A DNA stretch of 64,000 nt, taken from assembly GCA_016716905.1 (NCBI GenBank), contig JADJUS010000022.1, positions 620,001-684,000 on the forward strand, read 5' to 3'. Numbering within the stretch: the first letter of the stretch is position 1; each line of letters starts with the position of its first letter. Positions 47,398-56,635 of the stretch are shown one piece after another. A program made the position numbers and the translations under genes. The DNA is from Acidobacteriota bacterium. Its GTDB lineage: Bacteria; Acidobacteriota; Vicinamibacteria; Vicinamibacterales; SCN-69-37. Below the pieces are notes generated by a model that did not search any database, was not told the DNA's origin, and saw only the letters and a list, made by a program, of their open reading frames with translations.

Positions 47398-49248
47398 TCA
47401 GGCGCGAATAGCTCTGACGATCGCTGCGGCCGAAATGCCGTAACGGTCGAGGAGTTCGTCGGGTGGGCCGCTGCGGGGGATTTCGCGAACAGCGAGGCGC
47501 TGTACGCGGAAGCCCTGATCCCACACGGCTTCAGAGACCGCGTCGCCCAGGCCGCCGGCCGAGTAGTGATCTTCGACGGTGAACATGCGGCCGCCTGTCG
47601 CCTTGCCTGCGGCGATGAGGCCGTCGCGGTCGATCGGTTGAATGGAATACGCATCCACCACACGAATGGCGATGCCCTCCTTGGCCAGCAGTTCGTGCGC
47701 CTTGAGCGCTTCGAACAGCGTCACGCCCGCGCCCACGACCGTGGCCACGTCCTTGGCGCTCTGCCGCACAACCTTGGAGCCGCCGGCATGGAACTTCTCT
47801 TCGGGACCATAGATCACCGGGGTCTTGGGCCGCGAGCTGCGAATGTAGACGGGGCCGTGTGTGGCGGCCGCGACGGCCACGAGCCGCTCCGCGCAGACAG
47901 CATCCGACGGATAGAGGACCGTGCAATTGGGCACGCCGCGCGCCATCGACAGATCTTCAAGCGCCATCTGCGACGGGCCGTCTTCGCCAATCGACACGCC
48001 GGCGTGTGACCCGCACAGCTTGATGTTGAGCATCGAGATGCCGGCCATGCGGATGAAATCCGCGCCGCGCTCCAGGAAACACGCGAAGCTCGACGGGAAC
48101 GCAATCGCGCCGCGCGAGGCCAGGCCCATCGCCGCGCCGATCATCGCCTGCTCGGCGATGAAGGTCTGGTAGAACCGCTCGGGATACAACTTCTCGAAGC
48201 GGTCACTGAACGTGGAGTTCTTCACATCGGCATCAAGGGCCACCACGCGGGCGTCGATCCCGCCAAGCGCGGCCAGCGCCGTGCCATAGGCCTCGCGAGT
48301 GGCCACCAGATCGCCCAGCGCGTACGCCGGTGCGGGCATCTGGGCCACAAAATCAGGCAGCGGCCCTTCCGAACGGCGCGTCGCCGGCTTCTTGATGATC
48401 GGGGCCGGGTCTGACGTGGGCACGTACTGGGCTTCGAGTTCGGCCACCGCGGCGTCTGCCTCGGCGCCCTTCTTGAGCGGCTTGCCGTGCCAGTTGTCCT
48501 TGTCCTCGAAGAGCGCCACGCCTTTGCCCTTGAGCGTCCGCGCCACGATCATCGTCGGCCGCCCGGTCATGCCACGCGCCTCGGCCAGTGCCGCGCGCAG
48601 TTCAGCCACGTCGTGACCATCCACGGTGATGGCATGCCACCCGAACGCGCGGTACCGTGCGGCGAAGGCGTCCACATCGTGCGCCCACTGCGTCGCCCGG
48701 CTCTGGCCGTACGCATTGACGTCGGTGATGGCGCACAAGTTGTCGAGCTGATGGTGCGCCGCCACCTGCGCGGCTTCCCACACAGACCCTTCGGCGGTTT
48801 CACCGTCGCCGAGCAGCACGTACGTCCGGTAATCGGACCCGATGCGCCGCGCGTTGAATGCGATGCCCACACCGGCGGCCAGGCCCTGGCCCAGCGACCC
48901 TGTCGCCACATCCACAAACGGCAAACGCGGGGTCGGATGGCCCTCGAGGTCCGAGGTGATCTTGCGCAACTGCATCACGTCTTCGCGCGGAAACGCGCCT
49001 GCGGCCGCCCAGGCGGCGTACAGAATCGGCGCGGCGTGCCCCTTCGACAGCACAAACCGGTCGGCCTCCGGGTGCTGGGGGTCTTTCGGATCGAACCGCA
49101 GTTCGTCGAAAAACAGCACGGACAGAATCTCTGCCGCCGACAGGCATGTCGTGGGATGTCCCGATCCCGCTTCGGTCGTGGACCGCACCGAATCGATGCG
49201 CAGTTGAGTAGCTAAGTTGTGGAGAACGGTGTTGGATGGGGGTGTCAT
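47398..49248 (-). CDS. tkt: Transketolase
   Basis: The protein has 616 residues. The thiamine-diphosphate motif GDGETAEGSVWEAAQVAAHHQLDNLCAITDVNAYGQS lies at about 145-182. The N-terminal active-site histidines are in EAGSGHPTTCLSAAEI and SKGHAAPILY. The C-terminal half has FIAEQAMIGAAMGLASRG and the transketolase-C domain. The length and sequence are those of the short transketolases (as in animals, archaea-like split pairs and many acidobacteria), not the 660-residue TktA type. It moves two-carbon units between sugar phosphates in the non-oxidative pentose-phosphate pathway, which complements the gnd-zwf remnants at the left end of the window. It is on the minus strand after the GGT gene, with a decayed palindrome between. 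Confidence 0.93.
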   Translation of the reverse strand: MTPPSNTVLHNLATQLRIDSVRSTTEAGSGHPTTCLSAAEILSVLFFDELRFDPKDPQHPEADRFVLSKGHAAPILYAAWAAAGAFPREDVMQLRKITSDLEGHPTPRLPFVDVATGSLGQGLAAGVGIAFNARRIGSDYRTYVLLGDGETAEGSVWEAAQVAAHHQLDNLCAITDVNAYGQSRATQWAHDVDAFAARYRAFGWHAITVDGHDVAELRAALAEARGMTGRPTMIVARTLKGKGVALFEDKDNWHGKPLKKGAEADAAVAELEAQYVPTSDPAPIIKKPATRRSEGPLPDFVAQMPAPAYALGDLVATREAYGTALAALGGIDARVVALDADVKNSTFSDRFEKLYPERFYQTFIAEQAMIGAAMGLASRGAIAFPSSFACFLERGADFIRMAGISMLNIKLCGSHAGVSIGEDGPSQMALEDLSMARGVPNCTVLYPSDAVCAERLVAVAAATHGPVYIRSSRPKTPVIYGPEEKFHAGGSKVVRQSAKDVATVVGAGVTLFEALKAHELLAKEGIAIRVVDAYSIQPIDRDGLIAAGKATGGRMFTVEDHYSAGGLGDAVSEAVWDQGFRVQRLAVREIPRSGPPDELLDRYGISAAAIVRAIRA

Positions 49249-49320
49249 CGCTGGCGAGCGTCAGTTTACTGTACGGCCGGGCAATTGTGATCGTGCGACC
49301 GACGCGGCCATAATCAGTTG

Positions 49321-49635
49321 ATGGTCGTCCTGCGCGTTGGATCACTTGCCATCATGGCGCTCTGGATTGGCGGCCTGGCGACGTTGGCCCTGGTGGCGGC
49401 GCCGACGGAATTCGTCGAACGATTCCGGCATATCTCCTGGGCCCTTGGCGGTGCCTTGCTCGCGCTCCTCGCAGTACGCGCCCTGCTCGGACCTCGACCG
49501 CGGCGCCTGGCGATACAGGTCTGGCTTGTGATCGCCATGCTCCTGGCCAGCGCCTTCATCCTGACCAACGGCGCCATTGTCCTGACGCTCGGCGCCGGCC
49601 TCGCCGTCTTCTGGATTGAAACCAAAGACGGTTAA
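49321..49635 (+). CDS. Small membrane protein (DUF4149-like)
   Basis: The protein has 104 residues with three hydrophobic segments (VLRVGSLAIMALWIGGLATLALVAAPTEF; ISWALGGALLALLAVRALLG; LAIQVWLVIAMLLASAFILTNGAIVLTLGAGLAVFWI). The first has the LWIGGLAxLALVAAPxxF pattern of the DUF4149/TMEM205-like family, although this version is short. CATAAT at 49309-49314 ends six bases before the ATG, another leaderless-type promoter. It ends four bases into the convergent hibernation-factor gene. Function unknown. Confidence 0.6.
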   Translation: MVVLRVGSLAIMALWIGGLATLALVAAPTEFVERFRHISWALGGALLALLAVRALLGPRPRRLAIQVWLVIAMLLASAFILTNGAIVLTLGAGLAVFWIETKDG

Positions 49636-49964
49636 CGGCCCTTGCGGGCCGCCAGCTTCTTTCCGGTCACCTTCCGCATCTGCCGCGTCAACGCATCAAA
49701 CGCCTGCTGCACAGCCTTCGCGGGCGTCGCCGCTGACGATGACTTCCGTGTAACGACGAGTTCACCTGGCAGCGCGAGGGAAATCCGCACCTCAACAGCG
49801 TTGCCGCTGTGATGGTGCTTGTGGGGCAACTCCACCGACACATGGCATCCGACGATACGGCCATGGAGCGATCCGAGCTCGTCCACCCGCTCCGCGATCT
49901 CACGTTCGATCGACGCTGCCCGCCGCATGTTGAGAAACTTGATTTGTAGAGGAATGAGGGCCAT
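49632..49964 (-). CDS. HPF/RaiA-family ribosome hibernation factor-like protein
   Basis: The protein has 110 residues. The sequence MALIPLQIKFLNMRRAASIEREIAERVDELGSLHGRIVGCHVSVELPHKHHHSGNAVEVRISLALPGELVVTR, followed by a helix AVQQAFDALTRQMRKVTGKKLAARKGR, matches the beta-alpha-beta-beta-beta-alpha fold of the YfiA/HPF family. The basic C-terminal tail fits binding near the decoding centre of idle ribosomes. The long C-terminal dimerisation domain of the long HPF type is absent. It is divergent from the isocitrate dehydrogenase gene. Confidence 0.8.
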   Translation of the reverse strand: MALIPLQIKFLNMRRAASIEREIAERVDELGSLHGRIVGCHVSVELPHKHHHSGNAVEVRISLALPGELVVTRKSSSAATPAKAVQQAFDALTRQMRKVTGKKLAARKGR

Positions 49965-49992
49965 GAACCTAGTTATACACTAGGGGATGCGG

Positions 49993-51027
49993 ATGGCTGG
50001 CACGACCCACACCCTCACACTCATTCCCGGCGACGGCATCGGCCCTGAAGTGACGACCGCGGTCGTCAGAGTGCTCGACGCCGCAGGCGTGTCGATCAAT
50101 TGGGATCGTCAGGATGCCGGCCTGATCGCGTTCGAAAAGACCGGCCACACGCTGCCTGCCGAGTTGCTCGACTCGGTCACACGGAACACCGTGGCGCTTA
50201 AAGGCCCGTGCACCACGCCGATCGGCGAAGGCTTCACGAGCGTCAACGTGGGCCTGCGCAAGGCGCTGAGTCTTTACGCCAACCTGCGGCCCGTGAAGAA
50301 CCTGCCCGGCGTGTCATCACGTTTCTCGAACGTGGACCTGGTCATCGTGCGTGAGAACACCGAGGACCTGTATGCCGGCCTCGAGCACGTGATTGTGCCG
50401 GGCGTGGTTGAGAGCCTGAAGATCATCACTGAGGCCGCGTCCACGCGCATTGCCGAGTTTGCGTTTTCCCACGCGCGGCGCGAAGGCCGGAAGAAGGTGA
50501 CGGCCATTCACAAAGCCAACATCATGAAGCTGGGCGACGGCCTGTTCCTGGATTCGGTGCGGGCGGTCTCGAAGCGGTTCACCGACGTGCCGTACGACGA
50601 GCGCATCGTGGACGCCGCGTGTATGCACCTGGTGATGCGCCCGGAGCAGTTCGACGTCCTGGTCCTGCCCAACCTCTACGGCGACATTGTCTCGGACCTG
50701 TGCGCGGGACTCGTGGGCGGTCTGGGCGTGGTGCCGGGGGCGAATCTTGGCGACGGTGTGGCGGTGTTCGAGGCCGTCCATGGCAGCGCGCCGGACATTG
50801 CCGGCCGGAATGTGGCCAATCCCACGGCGCTTCTGCTCTCGGCCGTCATGATGCTGCGCCATCTGGGCGAAACTGACGCCGCGTCCCGCATACAGGCGGC
50901 GCTCGATACCGTGTTGATGGCCGGCCAGGTGCGCACACGCGACCTGGGCGGCACGGCATCCACCACTGATTTCACGCAGGCGATCTGCCTGGCCCTGGCT
51001 TCGCCAAGCTCGGGTACTATCAACTAG
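49993..51027 (+). CDS. NAD-dependent isocitrate dehydrogenase (IDH/IPMDH family)
   Basis: The protein has about 344 residues of the beta-decarboxylating dehydrogenase family. GDGIGPEVT is near the N-terminus. The substrate loop has FTSVNVGLRKALSLYANLRPVKNLPG, with the Ser-x-Asn-x-x-Leu-Arg pattern of isocitrate-specific members. VIVRENTEDLYAGLEH, HKANIMKLGDGLF, and the metal aspartates in LPNLYGDIVSDL complete the site, and EAVHGSAPDIAGRNVANPTA binds the cofactor. No NADP-type Lys/Tyr pair is obvious, so NAD is likely. ATG 49993 was chosen because AGGGG is six bases upstream. The ATG at 49987 is directly against that site. Proline dehydrogenase follows after six bases. Confidence 0.87.
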   Translation: MAGTTHTLTLIPGDGIGPEVTTAVVRVLDAAGVSINWDRQDAGLIAFEKTGHTLPAELLDSVTRNTVALKGPCTTPIGEGFTSVNVGLRKALSLYANLRPVKNLPGVSSRFSNVDLVIVRENTEDLYAGLEHVIVPGVVESLKIITEAASTRIAEFAFSHARREGRKKVTAIHKANIMKLGDGLFLDSVRAVSKRFTDVPYDERIVDAACMHLVMRPEQFDVLVLPNLYGDIVSDLCAGLVGGLGVVPGANLGDGVAVFEAVHGSAPDIAGRNVANPTALLLSAVMMLRHLGETDAASRIQAALDTVLMAGQVRTRDLGGTASTTDFTQAICLALASPSSGTIN

Positions 51028-51033
51028 AGCCTC

Positions 51034-51975
51034 ATGTTCGCTGCACTGCCCAAAGCCGCGTTTTCTATTCTCGCCGGGAGTTCGACCCTCAAGTCGCTGG
51101 CCTCCCGGTATGGCATGCGCAGCACCAATAGTTTTGCGCGCCGCTTCATTGCCGGTGAACAGGTCGAAGAGGCCATCGAAGCCGCGCGGGAGGTGGAACG
51201 CCAGGGCCTGATGGTCACGCTGGACCTGCTGGGTGAAAGTGTGGCCTCTCACGAGGAAGCCCGCGCCGCCACGTTTGCCTACATCGCGGTGATGGAGGCC
51301 ATCGAACGGGCCGGGGTGGGCCGCAACATCTCACTCAAGCTCACCCAACTCGGCCTGGACATCGATCAGGCCACCTGCGTGGACAACCTGCGGCGCATTT
51401 TCGACATTGCCGCAAAGGCCGATTTTTTTGTGCGCATCGACATGGAGAATTCTCCGTATACCGATCGCACACTCGACACCTTCGAGACACTCTGGGGCAT
51501 CGGCTATCACCAGGCAGGCGTGGTCATTCAGTCGTACCTGAAGCGATCGACGGCCGACATCAAGCGCGTCAATGCCCTGGGCGCGCGCATCCGCCTGGTC
51601 AAGGGCGCGTACCGCGAGCCGGCCGCGGTGGCCTTCCAGCAGAAGTCCGAAGTGGACGCCGCCTTTGTCGAGCAGATGAAGTTGCTGCTCACCGAGGGGA
51701 CATATCCGGCGATCGCCACACACGATCCGGCGATGATCGACGCCACCACGGCGTTTGCGAAAGCCAACGGCATCGCGAAGGACCGGTACGAATTCCAGAT
51801 GCTGTACGGCATCCGGCGCGACCTGCAGGCCTCGCTCTCGCGTGACGGGCACCCCTTCCGGGTCTACGTCCCGTTTGGCAAAGAATGGTTCCCCTACTTC
51901 ATGCGGCGTCTCGGCGAACGGCCGGCCAACGTCGGGTTTGTGGTGGGAAGTATCCTGAAAGACAAGGGAAAATAG
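51034..51975 (+). CDS. Proline dehydrogenase
   Basis: The protein has 313 residues, the size of the monofunctional bacterial enzyme. The FAD/substrate signatures are FVRIDMENSPYTDRTLDTF, IRLVKGAYREP, IATHDPAMIDATTAFAKANG, YEFQMLYGIRRDLQ and YVPFGKEWFPYFMRRLGERPAN, the conserved PxGxxWxxYxxRRxxE motif that binds proline. It oxidises L-proline to pyrroline-5-carboxylate at the membrane and gives electrons to quinone. The partner pyrroline-carboxylate dehydrogenase is not in the window. It lies six bases after the isocitrate dehydrogenase gene and 18 bases before the TRAP transporter genes, so all may be one transcript. Confidence 0.92.
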   Translation: MFAALPKAAFSILAGSSTLKSLASRYGMRSTNSFARRFIAGEQVEEAIEAAREVERQGLMVTLDLLGESVASHEEARAATFAYIAVMEAIERAGVGRNISLKLTQLGLDIDQATCVDNLRRIFDIAAKADFFVRIDMENSPYTDRTLDTFETLWGIGYHQAGVVIQSYLKRSTADIKRVNALGARIRLVKGAYREPAAVAFQQKSEVDAAFVEQMKLLLTEGTYPAIATHDPAMIDATTAFAKANGIAKDRYEFQMLYGIRRDLQASLSRDGHPFRVYVPFGKEWFPYFMRRLGERPANVGFVVGSILKDKGK

Positions 51976-51993
51976 CCCCGGCGGGAGAGCAGT

Positions 51994-52902
51994 GTGTTGA
52001 GACAGCCATTGGTGCGTGCGATCGGGTGTGTGGTGCTGGCGGCCACGGTGTCGGGCTGCTCGCTCATCTCAAACAAGGCGATGAAGATGGTGGCCGACTC
52101 GCTGTCGGCCGGAGGCACGTCGATCAGTTCGGATAACGATCCCGAACTCATCCGCGCGGCCGTCCCGTTTGGCCTCAAGACCTACGAGTCCCTGCTGGAA
52201 TCCATGCCCACCTACGTGCCGCTGCTGACGGCCACCTGCAGCGGGTATGCGGCGTACGCGTATGGCTTCCTCGCCACGGATGCCGCAGCCGTGCGCAACA
52301 CCGACCGGCCGGCCGCCAAGGCGCTCGACGAGCGCACGCTCAACATGTATCTGCGGGCCCACGGCTACTGTGCCCGCGCGCTGGAGGAACGGTTCAAGGG
52401 TGTCACCACCCGCCTGCTGCAGAATCCCGCAGGCGCCCTGGCCAAGGCCAAGAAGACCGACGTCGAACTGATCTACTGGTCCGCGGCGTCCTGGGGTCTG
52501 GCCATGGCGCTGAATCCCGATACGCTGGCGATCGATTTCCCCGCGGTCCGCGAACTGACTGAGCGTGGCCTGGCGCTGGATGAGACCTGGTGGAACGGTG
52601 CGCTGCATGAACTGATGATCGTGCTCGACAGCGTGGAACTGCTCGGCGGCTCGCAGGAGCGCGCAAAAAAACACTTCGACCGCGCCGTGGAGATCCAGAA
52701 GGGCTTGTCACCAGGCCCCTATATTTCCTACGCCATGGGCGTGTCGGTGGCGCGGCAGGATCGCGCCGAGTTCGAGAAGCTCATGAATCTGGCGCTGGCC
52801 GTCAACCCGGATGCCAACCCACCCGAGCGCCTGACCACGCTTCTCTTGCAGCGCCGGGCCAGGTACTTCCTGGACCAGGCTGATTACTATTTCTTGAAGT
52901 AA
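51994..52902 (+). CDS. TRAP-transporter T-component (TatT-like) lipoprotein
   Basis: The protein has 302 residues. A lipoprotein signal ends AATVSGCSLI (Cys22). The rest is almost all alpha-helical with TPR-like pairs (AIDFPAVRELTERGLALDETWWNGALHELMIVLDSVELLGGSQERAKKHFDRAVEIQKG). This is the pattern of the TatT family (Treponema TP0956), a periplasmic trimer that works with the TRAP solute-binding protein TatP. The start GTG 51994 has GGGAGAG upstream; TTG 51997 is an alternative. The dctP gene follows after 30 bases, confirming the context. TatT systems are thought to bring hydrophobic ligands to the TRAP carrier. Confidence 0.85.
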   Translation: MLRQPLVRAIGCVVLAATVSGCSLISNKAMKMVADSLSAGGTSISSDNDPELIRAAVPFGLKTYESLLESMPTYVPLLTATCSGYAAYAYGFLATDAAAVRNTDRPAAKALDERTLNMYLRAHGYCARALEERFKGVTTRLLQNPAGALAKAKKTDVELIYWSAASWGLAMALNPDTLAIDFPAVRELTERGLALDETWWNGALHELMIVLDSVELLGGSQERAKKHFDRAVEIQKGLSPGPYISYAMGVSVARQDRAEFEKLMNLALAVNPDANPPERLTTLLLQRRARYFLDQADYYFLK

Positions 52903-52932
52903 GCACGTATTTGATTTTGATAGGGAGATAGC

Positions 52933-53964
52933 ATGTCGAAACCTCTGACCCGTGTCCTTGGCGCCGCCGCCCTGGCGCTCACCGCCCTTATGGTGTCCCT
53001 GCCCATGCAGGCGCGCGCGCCGCTCACCGTCAAGCTGGCCACCTTCGCGCCCGCCAACTCGGCGTGGCACAAGGCGCTGCTCGACATGGGCGACGCCTGG
53101 ACCAAGACCACCGAAGGCCGCGTCACGCTTCGCGTGTATCCCGGCGGCACGCTGGGGACCGAAGCCTCCACCGTCAAGATGATGAGCCCCGCCGTGGGGG
53201 AACTGCAGGCGGCACTGCTGCTGCCACCCGGACTCGCCAAGATCAACGACGCCGTTGATGTCTTCGGCATGCCGTTTTTCCTCGAGTCCGACGAAGAAAT
53301 GCGCGCCGTCTTTGCGGCGCTGCGGCCGCTCATGACGCAACGCATCGAAGCCGCAGGGTTCAAGGTCCTCCATTGGGGAAATGCCGGATGGGTCCAGCTC
53401 TTCTCCAAGAAGGAAATCCGCACGCTGGCCGACCTCAAGGTCGTGAAGCTCTACACCACGGAAGGCGATGACAAGTCGGTGCAGTGGTACAAGAACAATG
53501 GCTTCCAGCCGATTCCGCTCTCGTTCAACGACATGGTGGGCGGCCTCAAGCGCGGCATGATCGACGCCGCACCAAGTCCGGCCTACGGCGCGTCGATGCT
53601 CCAGATTTTCCGTGACGCGCCATTCCTGCTCGACGTGAAACTCGCACCACTTCTTGGCGCCACCGTCCTGACCAATGCCGCGTGGGCCAAGATCGACGCA
53701 GCCGACCAGCCCAGGGTCATGGCCGCCGCATCTGCGCTGGAGCAGCGCTTCATGGGCGAGGCGCCCAAGATGGACGCCGATGCCGTGGCCACGATGTCGG
53801 CCCGAGGCCTGAAGGTCACGAAACTGACGCCCGCCGCCATGGTGGAATTTCGCAAGACCGCCGAGGCGCTCGTGAGCTCGATGCGGGGCACCACCGTCCC
53901 GACCGACGTGTACGACGCGGCGATGCAGGCCCGCACGGCCTTCCGCAAGACCAAGGGCAAGTAA
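52933..53964 (+). CDS. TRAP-transporter periplasmic solute-binding protein (DctP/TatP)
   Basis: The protein has 343 residues with signal peptide MSKPLTRVLGAAALALTALMVSLPMQARA. Family features are TVKLATFAPANSAWHKALLDMGDAWTKTTEGRVTLRVYPGGTLGTEAS, DVFGMPFFLESDEEM, and GLKRGMIDAAPSPAYGASMLQIF. It binds the substrate in the periplasm and passes it to the DctQM carrier. The neighbouring TatT protein implies a TatPT-type system with a trimeric adaptor. The ligand is not known. A strong AGGGAGA site precedes the ATG. The stop TAA touches the GTG start of the carrier gene. Confidence 0.9.
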   Translation: MSKPLTRVLGAAALALTALMVSLPMQARAPLTVKLATFAPANSAWHKALLDMGDAWTKTTEGRVTLRVYPGGTLGTEASTVKMMSPAVGELQAALLLPPGLAKINDAVDVFGMPFFLESDEEMRAVFAALRPLMTQRIEAAGFKVLHWGNAGWVQLFSKKEIRTLADLKVVKLYTTEGDDKSVQWYKNNGFQPIPLSFNDMVGGLKRGMIDAAPSPAYGASMLQIFRDAPFLLDVKLAPLLGATVLTNAAWAKIDAADQPRVMAAASALEQRFMGEAPKMDADAVATMSARGLKVTKLTPAAMVEFRKTAEALVSSMRGTTVPTDVYDAAMQARTAFRKTKGK

Positions 53965-55773
53965 GTGAAACAGTCGGCGATCCGCTTCGAGAATTCCGTC
54001 GCCCTTCTCGCGATGGCAGGCATCGTGGTACTGCCTCTCGGGGAAATCGTCCTGCGCAAGTGGTTTGCCACGGGCATTCCCGGGGCCGCGCCTTTTGCGC
54101 AGCATTTGACGATGTGGGTGGGGATGCTGGGAGCGGCCATCGCAGCCCGCGACGGCAAATTGCTGTCGCTGGCCACCGGCGAATTTCTCGCGCACAGCGC
54201 GACCGCACGCGTAGCCAAGTTCATCGCCGCGCTCGTGGGCGCTGCCGTCTCCACCCTGTTCGCCGTGGGAGGCGTGAACCTCGTCAAGATTGACCGCCTG
54301 GATGGCGCAGAGATTGCCGCCGGCATCCCCGTCTGGGTGGCCGACCTGGTGCTGCCGTTCGGGTTCGCGTTGATTGCGCTGCGCATGGTGTGGAACGCCT
54401 CCACCAACTGGATCCTGCGCGGCGTCGCCGTCATCGGCCCCATCGCCGGCTACTGGATCGCGACACACCCGGAACTTCTCGACGGCCAGCCGGCGCTGCC
54501 GTGGCTCGGCGTGATCATCTTCGCGGCGATTCTGGGCGCACCGATCTTCGTGCTGCTTGGCGGCTGCGCGGCCGTGCTCTTCATGGTGCAGGGCAGCAAA
54601 CCCACGGTGCTGCTGATCACGGCCTACCAGGAACTGACCGGCTCGGCGGGCCTGGCGACGATCCCGCTGTTTACGCTCGCGGGATACCTGCTGGCGGAGG
54701 GCCGGTCATCCGAACGGCTGCTTCGGATGTTCCGCGCGCTGGTCGGCTGGATGCCGGGTGGCACTGCGGTGGCCTGCATTGCGCTCTGCGCGTTCTTCAC
54801 ACTGCTCACAGGCGGCTCGGGCGTGACCATCCTCGCGCTGGGCGGCTTGCTGCTGCCGGCGATGCTCAAGGAAGGGTACCGCGAACGTTTCTCCATCGGT
54901 CTGCTCACGGCGTCGGGCTCGCTGGGACTCCTGTTCCCGATGTCGCTGCCGCTGATTCTCTATTCGATCATCGCCAACATTGCGATGGAGGATCTGTTCA
55001 TCGGGGGCCTGCTGCCGGGCATGCTGATGCTCGGAATGCTCGCAGCCTACAGCGTGCGCGAGGCCATCAGAACGGGCGCCGCCCGCACGCCGTTTGTGGC
55101 TCGCGAAGCCGGCGCGGCGTTGTGGAACGCCAAGTGGGAGATCGGCCTTCCGCTCGTCGTCATGACGGCGCTGCTTGGTGGATATGCCACGCCGGTGGAG
55201 TCGGCCGCACTCGCCGCCCTCTACGCGTTCATCATGCAGCGCTTCATACATCGCGACCTGCCGGCGATGCGGGACGTGGTGCGCGTGACCGCAGACTCGG
55301 TGGGCCTGGTCGGCGGCGTGCTCGTCATCCTGGCGGTGGCCGTCGGATTGACCAATTACATGGTCAACGCGCAAATTCCTGACGCGTTGATCGCCTGGAC
55401 CACGACGCATGTCGAATCCAAGCTGATGTTCCTGCTGGCGCTCAACGCCTTCCTGTTGATCGTCGGCAGCCTGATGGACATCTTCTCGGCCATCGTGGTC
55501 GTCGTGCCGCTCATCTCCGGCGTCGCCGCCGCGTACGGCATCAACCCCGTCCATCTGGGTGTGATCTTCGTGGCGAACCTCGAGCTGGGCTACCTGCATC
55601 CCCCGCTCGGCCTGAACCTGCTGCTGGCGTCGGTGCGATTCAAGCGGCCGGTGCTGGACGTCATGTGGGCGACCATCCCGATGCTGATCATCCTCGCCAT
55701 CGGAGTGCTGCTCATCACCTACGTCCCGTGGCTCACGCTCGCACCGCTCGAGTGGTTCGGCCGCAGCCAGTAG
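53965..55773 (+). CDS. TRAP-transporter fused small and large membrane subunits (DctQM)
   Basis: The protein has 602 residues. The first 170 or so hold four helices of the DctQ small subunit (RFENSVALLAMAGIVVLPLGEIVLRKWF...HLTMWVGMLGAAIAARDGKLLSLATGEF). The remainder is DctM, with about twelve helices and the motifs GSGVTILALGGLLLPAMLKEGY, GLLFPMSLPLILYSIIANIAMEDLFIGGLLPGML and VFVANLELGYLHPPLGLNLL-type ends. It moves the substrate inward with a sodium or proton gradient. The start is GTG, directly after the dctP stop. The QM fusion together with TatT is the typical arrangement of TatPT-TRAP systems. Confidence 0.9.
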   Translation: MKQSAIRFENSVALLAMAGIVVLPLGEIVLRKWFATGIPGAAPFAQHLTMWVGMLGAAIAARDGKLLSLATGEFLAHSATARVAKFIAALVGAAVSTLFAVGGVNLVKIDRLDGAEIAAGIPVWVADLVLPFGFALIALRMVWNASTNWILRGVAVIGPIAGYWIATHPELLDGQPALPWLGVIIFAAILGAPIFVLLGGCAAVLFMVQGSKPTVLLITAYQELTGSAGLATIPLFTLAGYLLAEGRSSERLLRMFRALVGWMPGGTAVACIALCAFFTLLTGGSGVTILALGGLLLPAMLKEGYRERFSIGLLTASGSLGLLFPMSLPLILYSIIANIAMEDLFIGGLLPGMLMLGMLAAYSVREAIRTGAARTPFVAREAGAALWNAKWEIGLPLVVMTALLGGYATPVESAALAALYAFIMQRFIHRDLPAMRDVVRVTADSVGLVGGVLVILAVAVGLTNYMVNAQIPDALIAWTTTHVESKLMFLLALNAFLLIVGSLMDIFSAIVVVVPLISGVAAAYGINPVHLGVIFVANLELGYLHPPLGLNLLLASVRFKRPVLDVMWATIPMLIILAIGVLLITYVPWLTLAPLEWFGRSQ

Positions 55774-55776
55774 TCG

Positions 55777-56601
55777 TCATCGACCGAACGAGATCCGCCG
55801 GTTGGTGGAGTCCAGGACGAGGCTGAAGGTTCTCAGTACTTCGTAGCCCAGGTTGCCGGGCCCTGGCCCGCCACCGGGGCTGAGGTCGCTGAAGCGCACC
55901 AGCGGGACGTCAATCGTGAACTCACCGAGAGTGACGATGCCCTTGACGGGCGCGGTGAAGACCTCAAACTCGCCCACGTTGGTACGGGCCCGGCCCGCGA
56001 GTGAGAGTTCGGCAGCCAGCGGCACTTCTTTGGCCGCGCGCAACGGCAGCATGATTCCTGACGGAGATCCCGAATCCACGTGGATGCGGTATTCGTGACC
56101 GGCCACCATGACGGGCACCTTCGGTAGCGGGTCGGTGTCATCGTACGCAAACACGCGTTTGCCGTCGGCCTCAGGCAAGGCACCCTTGCGAAACGTCACC
56201 GTTTTATCCGGGTAGTCGAAGGTGACGAGGTAGCCGGGAAACGACAGGGCTGAGAACACACCACGCGGAAACTCCGGTGGCAACGTTCCGCCAAACAGGA
56301 CCCGGCTCGAGACGTCCGCGTTCTGCATCACCAGCTCGCCGATGCGCACTTCCTTGACCGACTGGCGACCTGTGGCACCGCCGACCCAGGCCGGGTCGAT
56401 GACCGTGTGACTCGCCCCGGTGTCGAGGATCACTCGAACCGGAGCGGCGCCGTTGATCGACACTTCGATGACGGGCCGCCCACCAACATTGAGCATCGGT
56501 ACAGTGGCGCCGCCGGCTGGCGCAGTGATCTGAGCTGCGGCCGACACGCTGAGCAGGACAGGGGCCACGAGGGCCGTGAGGCAAACACGAAAAGTTTTCA
56601 T
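55777..56601 (-). CDS. Secreted retropepsin-like aspartyl protease family protein
   Basis: The protein has 274 residues with a signal peptide (MKTFRVCLTALVAPVLLSVSAAAQ). Two halves each carry an aspartic-protease motif. The first is VRVILDTGASHTVID (DTGAS, about residue 62). The second is RIHVDSGSPSGIMLPL (DSGSPSG, about residue 178), so the two lobes of a pepsin-like fold could come from one chain. The C-terminal end NLGYEVLRTFSLVLDSTNRRISF is the usual G-x-x-x-L-x-x-F-x-x-x-x-D motif. It would cut peptides or act as a binding protein in the periplasm. It is convergent with the TRAP genes. Substrate unknown. Confidence 0.8.
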   Translation of the reverse strand: MKTFRVCLTALVAPVLLSVSAAAQITAPAGGATVPMLNVGGRPVIEVSINGAAPVRVILDTGASHTVIDPAWVGGATGRQSVKEVRIGELVMQNADVSSRVLFGGTLPPEFPRGVFSALSFPGYLVTFDYPDKTVTFRKGALPEADGKRVFAYDDTDPLPKVPVMVAGHEYRIHVDSGSPSGIMLPLRAAKEVPLAAELSLAGRARTNVGEFEVFTAPVKGIVTLGEFTIDVPLVRFSDLSPGGGPGPGNLGYEVLRTFSLVLDSTNRRISFGR

Positions 56602-56635
56602 GCAGGCATCTTACGAACGGCCTGCGCGGCGGGTG

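Noticed and set aside
52708..54468. Minus-strand frame of 586 codons across the TRAP genes
   Set aside because: It spans two well supported genes on the other strand and has shadow-type composition (His, Gly, Arg).
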